In this document: positions 22,557-28,303 of the stretch, piece after piece
Layout: each line of letters starts with the position of its first letter
How positions within the stretch are numbered: the first letter of the stretch is position 1
Virus record (IMG/VR): IMGVR_UViG_3300043119_000535
Location: 1-28,303 of that record
DNA: 28,303 nucleotides
Source: a virus
Reading direction: 5' to 3' (one strand)
Notes under the pieces: generated by a model
What the model saw: only the letters and a program-made list of their open reading frames with translations
Database searches by the model: none
Told to the model about the DNA's origin: nothing
Made by a program: the position numbers and the translations under genes

Positions 22557-23021
22557 ATGGACTTAGCCCTGACTTACGACCCCAAGCTGCAAGCCTTTGA
22601 CCTTGGTGTGAAAGGCGCTGACCTGGCTGGCGACGACACGCTGGCCAGCGCAGTGCTGGTGTCGCTGCTGAGCGATCGACTGGCTGAAACACACGAGGTT
22701 GCACCCGGCCAGGATCGCCGGGGTTGGTGGGCTGACAGCTACGCTGACAACCAGCACAAAACAGGCTCACGCCTGTGGCTGCTCGACCGTGAAAAGCAAC
22801 TACCGAGCGTGGTGCAACGCTGCAAACGCTACTGCGAAGAGGCGCTGGCCTGGTTCATTGAAGACGGCCTGGCCAGCTCGATTGTGGTGACTGTGTTTAC
22901 GCCGCGCATGGGCTGGCTGGTGGCCATGATCAACTTCGTCATCAACGGCGCAGCGCGCAGCTACCGCTTTGAGTTTGACCAAAACACGCAGGTGTGGCGG
23001 CTGGCTGGGGAGGCTTTTTAA
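22557..23021 (+). CDS. Baseplate wedge protein (Mu gp46, T4 gp25/P2 gpW-like)
   Basis: A 154-residue protein matching the GP46 family: LASAVLVSLLSDRLAE, the strongly conserved RRGWWADSYADNQHKTGSRLWLL, and LAWFIEDGLASSIVV. It joins baseplate and sheath and triggers sheath polymerisation. It is separated from the spike gene by 57 nt containing two TTAAACCG copies (near 22503 and 22509-22522), with no clear Shine-Dalgarno. Confidence 0.9.
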   Translation: MDLALTYDPKLQAFDLGVKGADLAGDDTLASAVLVSLLSDRLAETHEVAPGQDRRGWWADSYADNQHKTGSRLWLLDREKQLPSVVQRCKRYCEEALAWFIEDGLASSIVVTVFTPRMGWLVAMINFVINGAARSYRFEFDQNTQVWRLAGEAF

Positions 23022-23046
23022 ATGCCCGTGAACTGTAAAGGTCACC

Positions 23047-24096
23047 ATGCCACTTGAACGCCCCGACCTGCCGCGCCTGATTGACCAGGGCGCAGCCGAA
23101 TTTGAAACCCGCCTACCGGGCGTGCTCGCACGTGTGCGTAACAGTGTGGTGGGTGTGCTCAACCGCGTGCTGGCCGCTGGGTTGAGTGCGTTGTACAAGT
23201 ATGTTGAATATCTGGCCGCGCAGTTTTGGCCAGACACCTGTGATGCTGATTACCTGGTGCTGCATGGTGCGCGCTGGGGCAAGCCCCGCCTGCCAGCGGC
23301 AGCTAGCACGGGTACGGTGCAATTCACTGGCATCAATGGCGCGGCTGTGCCGCTGGCCACGGTGGCGCAGCGCTCTGATGGTGTGCAGTACATCACCACC
23401 GCTGCGGGCTTGATAGCGGCTGGCGTGGCCAACGTGCCTGCTGTGGCTGTGGTGGCAGGGCAAACCAGCAACGCATTGGTGGCAACGCCACTAACGCTGA
23501 CCACACCTGTCAACAATGTGAACGCGGTGGCTACGGCGTTTACCGCGCTGGTGGGCGGCGCTGATGTTGAGGCGATTGAGCCGTGGCGGGCCCGCATCCT
23601 GGCGCGCATACGCAAGCCGCCGCAAGGCGGTGCTGACTTTGACTATGTGGCCTGGGCGCTTGAGGTGCCGGGCGTGACGCGCGCCTGGGTGTATGCAGGT
23701 GAGCAAGGCGCTGGCACCGTGGTGCTGCGCTTTGTGCGTGACGATGATGCAACCCAGATACCTGACGCGGGCGAGGTGGCGGCGGTGCAAAGCTACATTG
23801 ACGCGCTGCGGCCAGTTACCGCTACCTTCTTTGCCGTTGCGCCTGTGGCCGTGGTGCAAATGTTCAGCATTCAGGCGCTGCCAGACACGCCAGCCATTCG
23901 CGCAGCGGTTGAGGCCGAGCTGCGCGAGCTGTACCGGCGTGAGGCCAAGCCAGGCGGCACGATGCTCATCAGCCAGCAGCGCGAGGCCATCAGCAGCGCA
24001 GCGGGCGAGACCGACCACGTGCTGACCGTGCCCAGCGCCAACCAGGTTTACACGGTGGGGCAAATGCCCACCTTTGGAGGCGTGATATGGCTGTAG
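23047..24096 (+). CDS. Baseplate J-like protein (Mu gp47)
   Basis: A 349-residue baseplate wedge component of the gpJ/T4 gp6 type. It shows DLPRLIDQGAAEFETRLPG, LHGARWGKPRLPAAASTGTVQFTGINGAAVPLATVAQRSDGVQY, NVNAVATAFTALVGGADVEAIEPWRARILARIRKPPQGGADFDYVAWALEVPGVTRAWVY and a C-terminal SQQREAISSAAGETDHVL. Wedges surround the hub and move on host contact. Shine-Dalgarno AAAGGT lies close upstream. The 3' end overlaps the next gene by ten bases. Confidence 0.93.
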   Translation: MPLERPDLPRLIDQGAAEFETRLPGVLARVRNSVVGVLNRVLAAGLSALYKYVEYLAAQFWPDTCDADYLVLHGARWGKPRLPAAASTGTVQFTGINGAAVPLATVAQRSDGVQYITTAAGLIAAGVANVPAVAVVAGQTSNALVATPLTLTTPVNNVNAVATAFTALVGGADVEAIEPWRARILARIRKPPQGGADFDYVAWALEVPGVTRAWVYAGEQGAGTVVLRFVRDDDATQIPDAGEVAAVQSYIDALRPVTATFFAVAPVAVVQMFSIQALPDTPAIRAAVEAELRELYRREAKPGGTMLISQQREAISSAAGETDHVLTVPSANQVYTVGQMPTFGGVIWL

Positions 24097-24680
24097 ACCA
24101 ACAAGGCTGGCTGGCTGCCTTGCAGGCGCTGCTGCCACCAGGCCGCGCCTTTACCCGCGAGCCTGGCAGCGTGCTGACCAAAGTGCTGGGAGCCATAGCC
24201 GCCATGCTGCTGGCCGCGCAATTAAAGTTTGAAGACTTGATTGACCAAGCCGACCCACGCCGCGCCAGCACCTTGCTACCTGACTGGGAGCGCGCCTTTG
24301 GCCTGCCTGACAACTGCACACCCGCAGGCCAAATAGTGCTTGACCGCCAGCGCGCCGTGTACCAGCGGTTGACTGAGCAAGGCGGTCAATCACGCGCCTA
24401 CTTTATTGACCTGGCCGACAAACTGGGTGAGGCAGGTGTAACGATTACCGAGTTCTTGCCCATGACGTGCAACAGCCATTGCAATGATGCGCTGTACAGC
24501 GTGGCTGACAAATTTACCTGGCGCACCAACATACCGCACCCGGCCCTGAATGTGCGCGTGATGAGCTGCAACAGCCACTGCAATTCGGCGTTGCAAGAGT
24601 ACACGCCATCACCGATTGAATGCGCATTTAAAGAGCGCAAGCCTGCGCATACCAACGTTATTTTTGCCTACGCGGCATAA
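24087..24680 (+). CDS. DUF2313/YmfQ-type baseplate protein (Mu gp48), duplicated Cys-His motif
   Basis: A 197-residue protein of the family linking the baseplate wedge to tail fibres (P2 gpI analogue): LQALLPPGRAFTREPGSVLTKVLGAIA, DPRRASTLLPDWERAFGLPD and RQRAVYQRLTEQGGQS. The C-terminal half has CNSHCNDAL and again CNSHCNSAL, about 44 residues apart. The four cysteines and two histidines could bind metal or form disulphides. GGAGG lies about 7 nt before the ATG, inside the end of gp47. Confidence 0.9.
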   Translation: MAVDQQGWLAALQALLPPGRAFTREPGSVLTKVLGAIAAMLLAAQLKFEDLIDQADPRRASTLLPDWERAFGLPDNCTPAGQIVLDRQRAVYQRLTEQGGQSRAYFIDLADKLGEAGVTITEFLPMTCNSHCNDALYSVADKFTWRTNIPHPALNVRVMSCNSHCNSALQEYTPSPIECAFKERKPAHTNVIFAYAA

Positions 24681-24692
24681 AGGAAAAACACC

Positions 24693-25994
24693 ATGCAACG
24701 CATCGATACAGCGACCAAAGCCACCGACCTGTTCGGCGCGGGCAAGCACGGCTTTAGAGACGGGAATCTAGGGCTTGGCATTAACCCGACTCAATTTTCG
24801 GCTGACTACTGCAACGACATTCAAGAAGAGTTGATGGCCATTATTGAGGGCGCAGGTGTTGCGCCGAATACGGCAGTGGTAACGCAAGTCCGGCAAGCCA
24901 TCAACCGTATGTTTGGCGGCAATATCACGACCGTCAACTTTGATGCCAGCCCGTTTGCCTTGACGGCTGACCACGCAGGCCTGGTGCTGATTGATGCAAC
25001 GGCTGGCAACGTGGTACTGAACCTGCCAGCTGCCAACCTGGTCACCGCGCTGCCGATTGAGTATGTGTTTGAAAAAATCGATGCGACTGCCAACACTGCG
25101 ACCGTCAACCGTGCAGGCGCAAACACCATTGACGGTGTAACGGCATTTGCCTTGAGTGGTCAATTTAGTGGCCGGACTATTCGCGGCAACGCTGTTGATA
25201 CCTGGTTAACGCTGTCTTCAAACAGCACAACCGCTGCCCTGGGCCAATGTCGCCTGTCCAAGTCTGGTGCCAACCTGGTGCTGCGGCCTGTCGGCGGCAA
25301 CCAGCTGACCATTGCAGGCGTGGCGCAAACCATACCCGACGCGGGTGTGACGCTTGCGCCCACAGCGTTAGCAGCCAACACCAGCTATTTCATCTACGCC
25401 TACATGGTCGGCGCAGTGATGACACTGGAGGCCAGTGCGACCGGGCATTCAACGTCAACCACAGACGGCAACAAGGGCGTTCAAATCAAGACAGGTGACA
25501 ACACGCGCACGCTGGTTGGCCAGGCTCGCATCATCACGGGCATTGCCTGGCAAGACACCCGGGCACAGCGCTTTGTGCGCAGTTGGTTTAACGACCCTAG
25601 ACCAGAGGCGGGCAACTTCTTTGCTGCAAACAGGACCACCGCCAGCGCCACTTATGTAGAAATGAGCAGTACAGAGCGCGTTGAATTTTTATGCTGGGCA
25701 AACGAACGCATCGCAATGGCGTCGTCGGGTCGTATGGCAAACAACAATGTTGGTGGCGCAATCGCTGAGATGTCGCTTGGAATCGACTCTGCCGCCGCCA
25801 TCGACGTATGGGCATGGACAAGCTTCGGCGGGGGCATTGTGTATGCACCCGCAAGCCTGGCAGCGACGGTATCAAATCTTCCTGAGGGCTACCACTACGT
25901 CACCATTTTGGGCAGAGCCAGCGCTGCTGACGCAGTTTTTTTTGGCAGCGCCACAGCAGGTTCGCGCACCACTTTGTCATTAACTTTGGGGTAA
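24693..25994 (+). CDS. Tail fibre protein (Mu-like)
   Basis: A 433-residue fibre directly after gp48, the standard fibre position. Residues 1 to about 75 form the attachment domain common in Mu-like phages of this group (RIDTATKATDLFGAGKHGFRDGN, then FSADYCNDIQEELMAIIEGAG). Residues 80-200 are a beta-rich shaft domain (FALTADHAGLVLIDATAGNVVLNLPAA). The C-terminal third (about 290-433) is probably the trimeric receptor-binding head. No collagen-like repeats are present, and no variable-repeat/reverse-transcriptase system is nearby. Good AAGGA Shine-Dalgarno. Confidence 0.88.
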   Translation: MQRIDTATKATDLFGAGKHGFRDGNLGLGINPTQFSADYCNDIQEELMAIIEGAGVAPNTAVVTQVRQAINRMFGGNITTVNFDASPFALTADHAGLVLIDATAGNVVLNLPAANLVTALPIEYVFEKIDATANTATVNRAGANTIDGVTAFALSGQFSGRTIRGNAVDTWLTLSSNSTTAALGQCRLSKSGANLVLRPVGGNQLTIAGVAQTIPDAGVTLAPTALAANTSYFIYAYMVGAVMTLEASATGHSTSTTDGNKGVQIKTGDNTRTLVGQARIITGIAWQDTRAQRFVRSWFNDPRPEAGNFFAANRTTASATYVEMSSTERVEFLCWANERIAMASSGRMANNNVGGAIAEMSLGIDSAAAIDVWAWTSFGGGIVYAPASLAATVSNLPEGYHYVTILGRASAADAVFFGSATAGSRTTLSLTLG

Positions 25995-25997
25995 AAC

Positions 25998-26471
25998 ATG
26001 CTCAACACAAAAAAGCCAGTAGGATCGAATTTTTCATCCGAACTCAAAGCCGCAGGTCTGCTGGGCTTGCCATTTAGCTGGGGGGAAGACGGCCAGTTAA
26101 CGTTTGGCGAGGACATGAGTGAACAGCAGATCACGGCTGTTGAGGCGGTGTTGGCCGCGCATGTAGCCGTCCTGCCCAGCGCGGCGGAGCTGCAAGCCAA
26201 GCAGCTTGAGCAAAGCTTGACGCAGGCAGTGCAGCATCACCTCGACGCCACGGCGCAAAGCCTTGGCTACGACGATATCCGATCGGCTGCGACATACGCG
26301 GACGAACCGGCTGTTGCCAACTTTCAAAGTGAAGGTAAAGCGCTGCGTGCTTGGCGGTCGCTACTTTGGGCCGCCGCCTACGCCAAAATGCAGCGCGTTA
26401 AAACTGGCCTTGAGCCTTTGCCGACCAGTGAGGTGTTGATAGCCAGCCTTCCGGCTTTCACGCCACCATAA
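25998..26471 (+). CDS. Tail fibre partner/assembly-like protein (DUF4376-type C-terminus)
   Basis: A 157-residue protein three bases after the fibre gene. The C-terminal half (QAVQHHLDATAQSLGYDDIRSAATYADEPAVANFQSEGKALRAWRSLLWAAAY, given here in pieces of a longer domain) matches the helical module often found at the end of fibre-assembly or fibre-tip proteins. The N-terminal half (GLPFSWGEDGQLTFGEDMSEQQITAVEAVLAAH) is less conserved. It is probably a fibre chaperone or accessory, by position and domain; it is not a clear Tfa homologue. Confidence 0.78.
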   Translation: MLNTKKPVGSNFSSELKAAGLLGLPFSWGEDGQLTFGEDMSEQQITAVEAVLAAHVAVLPSAAELQAKQLEQSLTQAVQHHLDATAQSLGYDDIRSAATYADEPAVANFQSEGKALRAWRSLLWAAAYAKMQRVKTGLEPLPTSEVLIASLPAFTPP

Positions 26472-26559
26472 AAAACAGGGCGAAGGCCTGCGGTGAACCA
26501 ACACCTCAAGCCCCCGCCTCCTCCGTGAATGCACACGGTATCGACCGAAGACCCTGCTA

Positions 26560-26569
26560 CCTGTACAGG
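26560..26569. promoter_or_regulatory. Palindrome CCTGTACAGG upstream of the methyltransferase
   Basis: This perfect 10-bp palindrome lies in the 121-nt gap before dam, about 24 nt from its ATG, with an AT-rich CTTAAATACC just downstream. It might be an operator or part of a promoter for dam. The site is short enough to arise by chance. Confidence 0.25.
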
Positions 26570-26592
26570 CCGGGTCATCTTAAATACCAACC

Positions 26593-27429
26593 ATGCACAA
26601 AAACTTACAAGCTGATCTCAGCTCGCCAACGTTCATTAACAACCAACTCCCAACGGCCAAGCCGCTCATCCCCTGGGTGGGCGGCAAGCGCCGCCTGGCG
26701 CAGTTCATACTGCCCACATTCCCTGAGCACACCTGCTACGTTGAGCCGTTTTGCGGTGCTGCTGCGCTGTTCTTTTTGAAGCCCCCGGTCAAGGTCGAGG
26801 TGCTCAATGATGTCAACAGCGACCTGATCTGTTTGTACCGTGTGGTGACCCATCACCTCGAAGAATTTATTAGGCAATTTAAGTGGGCTTTAAACAGCCG
26901 TGAAATGTTCAAGTGGCTGCAAGACACGCCGCCTGAAACGCTGACCGATATCCAGCGCGCTGCGCGGTTTTATTACCTGCAAAAGTCGGCCTTTGGCGGC
27001 AAGGTGCAGGGCCAGTCCTGGGGCACGGCCACCACGGCTAAAGCCAGCATTAATTTGCTGCGGATGGAGGAGGACTTGAGTGCCGTCCACCTTCGGCTGC
27101 ACCAGGTGTTTATTGAGCACCTGGACTGGGCCACCTGCATCGCCAAATATGACCGCCCACACAGCCTGTTTTACCTTGACCCGCCATACTACGGCACCGA
27201 GGGTTACGGCGTTGATTTTGGGCTGGAGCAATACGACCAGATGGCCGATCTGCTGCGCAGCATGAAGGGCAAAGCGGCGGTCAGCGTGAACGACATCCCA
27301 GCCATGCGCAAAGCCTTCAAAGGACTGCACATGAAGGGGCTGACGACCAACTACACGGTGGGCAATTCAGGCGCTGGCAGGCAGGCCAAAGGCGAGCTGC
27401 TGATTGCCAACTTCAAGCTGCCCGCTTGA
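26593..27429 (+). CDS. dam: DNA adenine methyltransferase (Dam/D12 class)
   Basis: A 278-residue N6-adenine methyltransferase. It shows PWVGGKRRL (residues 27-35), the SAM-binding motif VEPFCGAAALFF (50-61), NDVNSDLI and the catalytic DPPY (196-199), in the order of the D12/Dam alpha group. It would methylate adenines in phage DNA, probably to evade host restriction. It lies after the fibre genes where Mu has its DNA-modification gene mom, so it may fill the same role by different chemistry. The target site cannot be read from sequence; GATC is only a guess. Weak Shine-Dalgarno. Confidence 0.92.
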   Translation: MHKNLQADLSSPTFINNQLPTAKPLIPWVGGKRRLAQFILPTFPEHTCYVEPFCGAAALFFLKPPVKVEVLNDVNSDLICLYRVVTHHLEEFIRQFKWALNSREMFKWLQDTPPETLTDIQRAARFYYLQKSAFGGKVQGQSWGTATTAKASINLLRMEEDLSAVHLRLHQVFIEHLDWATCIAKYDRPHSLFYLDPPYYGTEGYGVDFGLEQYDQMADLLRSMKGKAAVSVNDIPAMRKAFKGLHMKGLTTNYTVGNSGAGRQAKGELLIANFKLPA

Positions 27430-27519
27430 CTGTCCGACTGGGGTGGTCTGGCACTGCAAATAGCGCTTGCTGGAAGGCGCGAACAGAGCGGTACTGGGTG
27501 CATCAACAAAAGGACTGAA

Positions 27520-27711
27520 ATGAGCACCCAAAACCAAACCATCCAAGCCATCGCCGCCAAGCACCTGCGGGTCGAAACCCTGACCGCCCAAAGGCGTGAC
27601 AGCCTCGACTTTCACGAGCTGGCGGTATGGTCGATCGAGGCGGCTTTGAACGCCGCTTTTGAGGCTGGCAAACAGCAGGCTTGCAGCAGCTGCAAAGGCG
27701 GTGCCAAATGA
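27520..27711 (+). CDS. DUF6900-type small protein
   Basis: A 63-residue protein: IAAKHLRVETLTAQRRDSLDFHELAVWSIEAALNAAFEAG fits the short DUF6900-type domain found in phage and plasmid genes of unknown function. The C-terminus has CSSC, which could bind metal or be redox active. AAGGA lies 7 nt before the ATG. It overlaps the next gene by ATGA, so the two probably form a pair made from the same message as dam or from its own promoter. Confidence 0.7.
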   Translation: MSTQNQTIQAIAAKHLRVETLTAQRRDSLDFHELAVWSIEAALNAAFEAGKQQACSSCKGGAK

Positions 27712-27929
27712 CCGCCGCCCTGGCCGATTACGCCGCCCGCAAAGCCCAGGCCCAAAGCCTGATTGAGCGGCTGTCAACAGCCCTTGAGGCCCACCAGGTC
27801 AAGGCCAGCCAAAACCCCACAAACTGGGGCTACGCAGGCGACCTGGGAGCCTTCAACAGCGAGCTGATCAATGCCCTCGACCGGGTAGGTGGGCTGACAG
27901 CCAGCGAGCGCGAGCAGCACCGCCTGTAA
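27708..27929 (+). CDS. Hypothetical small helical protein
   Basis: A 73-residue protein, largely alpha-helical (LADYAARKAQAQSLIERLSTALEAHQ; FNSELINALDRVGGL) with a NWGYAGDLG turn in the middle. I do not recognise the family. ATG 27708 is chosen because it overlaps the stop of the previous gene; an earlier in-frame ATG (27681) lies inside that gene. It is the last gene of the prophage and is followed by a terminator. Confidence 0.65.
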   Translation: MTAALADYAARKAQAQSLIERLSTALEAHQVKASQNPTNWGYAGDLGAFNSELINALDRVGGLTASEREQHRL

Positions 27930-27952
27930 CCCCGCCAGACCCCAGCAACAAG

Positions 27953-27979
27953 GCCAGCCACAGCGCTGGCTTTGCCTTT
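27953..27979 (+). terminator. Terminator at the end of the prophage transcript
   Basis: The stem GCCAGC (27953-27958) / GCTGGC (27965-27970) has a 6-nt loop and is followed by TTTGCCTTT. It lies 23 nt after the last phage gene and would stop late transcription before the phage end. The U-tail is interrupted, so strength is uncertain. Confidence 0.65.
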
Positions 27980-28075
27980 GGGGCTCTAGAATGCCCCTGA
28001 CCACCAGGGCAGCTGCCACCGCCTCAACCAGGGCTAAACAGCGCAGCCAAGACGGTTTTGAGAGGTCGTTTTTGA

Positions 28076-28097
28076 GGCTTAAAGCCCCGTTTAAGCC
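28076..28097. repeat. Perfect 8-bp inverted repeat near the right end
   Basis: GGCTTAAA-GCCCCG-TTTAAGCC is a perfect hairpin-forming inverted repeat about 100 bp from the putative right end, with no T-run after it. It may be a protein-binding site or a recombination structure; a terminator is unlikely. Confidence 0.6.
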
Positions 28098-28157
28098 GAT
28101 TGTGAGCAAATTGTGGACAACCCAGCACTAACCCCCAGCCTATCCTTGCTCCAATAT

Positions 28158-28190
28158 CGTGGCCCGTTTGCTCCACGAACGTGGCCGTTT
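28158..28190 (+). repeat. 22-bp-spaced direct repeats, putative transposase end-binding sites
   Basis: CGTGGCCCGTTT (28158-28169) and CGTGGCCGTTT (28180-28190) are direct repeats 22 bp apart, two helical turns, with a TCGTGG/CCACGA inverted pair (28157-28162, 28173-28178) between them. In Mu, the right end carries adjacent 22-bp MuA sites in the same orientation. The sequence then reads ACA, giving a CA terminus at 28192-28193, exactly where transposase homology on the other side ends. Alternatively this is the end of another IS (for example IS21 type) inserted in the IS3 element. Confidence 0.5.
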
Positions 28191-28192
28191 AC

Positions 28193-28303
28193 AAGACAGT
28201 CCACGCAGAACACCGCCTCCATGGTGTTGCTGATACGCCAGCTCAACACCCGCCTGGAGTACCAGTCGATGATGGCCACCAGATAGGCAAAGCCGCTTGC
28301 CAG
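28193..28303 (-). pseudogene. IS3-family transposase OrfB fragment (interrupted)
   Basis: Read on the minus strand from the right edge, the frame gives GFAYLVAIIDWYSRRVLSW, then RISNTMEAVFCVDCL, typical of the rve integrase core of IS3-family OrfB. Homology stops after FCVDCL, where EEAL or similar would be expected. The reading frame runs on to 28091 but with unrelated residues, so the second catalytic aspartate and the glutamate of the DDE triad are missing. The 5' part lies outside the window. The gene was probably broken by insertion of the prophage (or another element) at about 28190-28196. Confidence 0.75.

Larger units (their letters stand above)
27930..28192. other. Non-coding right end of the prophage
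   Basis: No convincing gene lies here. The stretch holds the terminator at 27953, a pair of direct repeats CGGTTTTGAG/CGTTTTTGAG (28053-28062 and 28067-28076), the inverted repeat at 28076-28097, and the CGTGGCC(C)GTTT repeats at 28158-28190. Dense short repeats without coding capacity fit the end of a transposable phage, where transposase-binding sites lie. Confidence 0.55.

Noticed and set aside
25600-25994. Variable region of a diversity-generating retroelement at the end of the tail fibre
   Set aside because: There is no reverse transcriptase gene and no second near-copy (template repeat) of the fibre 3' end in the window.
1-28303. tRNA or rRNA gene, integrase-type attachment site
   Set aside because: No cloverleaf-like or rRNA sequence was noticed, and a Mu-like phage would integrate by transposition rather than at a tRNA.

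Overview
The window holds the late half of a Mu-like transposable prophage (contractile tail, Myoviridae-type) in a fairly GC-rich bacterium. Codon choice and the style of the proteins suggest a betaproteobacterium of the Comamonadaceae/Burkholderiales kind. That host assignment is an inference, because no rRNA or housekeeping gene is present. Every convincing phage gene is on the + strand, and most are packed with ATGA/GTGA/TGATG stop-start overlaps. The early region (repressor, transposase A/B, Mor/C regulators) would lie to the left, outside the window.

Layout. 3-440: tail end of an unrecognised gene. 500-1964: lysis cassette (amidase endolysin, small membrane protein/holin candidate, Rz, and Rz1 embedded inside Rz). 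1961-4686: a fibre-like cassette lying between lysis and packaging genes: a Gp80-type protein with a signal peptide, an unknown beta-rich protein, a 12 x 20-residue repeat protein and a possible fibre-tail adaptor. 4711-10089: Mu gp25-gp30 equivalents (DUF2730 protein, winged-helix protein, small terminase, large terminase, portal, MuF). 10208-13206: protease I with internal scaffold Z, a small head protein, major capsid T and a gp35-like protein. 13358-15145: neck and tail-completion genes. 15191-24680: sheath, tube, tail assembly chaperones with a probable programmed -1 frameshift, tape measure, N, P, spike, gp46, gp47 and gp48. 24693-26471: tail fibre and its partner. 26593-27929: Dam-type adenine methyltransferase where Mu carries mom, then two small genes. 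27930-28193: non-coding end with terminator, hairpins and a 22-bp-spaced direct repeat. 28193-28303: an IS3-family transposase fragment on the - strand that breaks off where those repeats end, probably the prophage-host junction (attR).

The most interesting signals are: (1) a matching promoter/leader element before the endolysin and before protease I, the places where Mu has its C-activated promoters Plys and PI; (2) signal-peptide-like leaders on two virion-type proteins, including the major capsid protein; (3) the 20-residue repeat protein with an 18-residue basic repeat at its C-terminus; (4) the probable frameshift in the chaperone gene; (5) the right-end junction inside a broken transposase. 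No CRISPR array, tRNA, reverse transcriptase or defence operon was seen. Overall this is a recognisable phage type with unusual local features.
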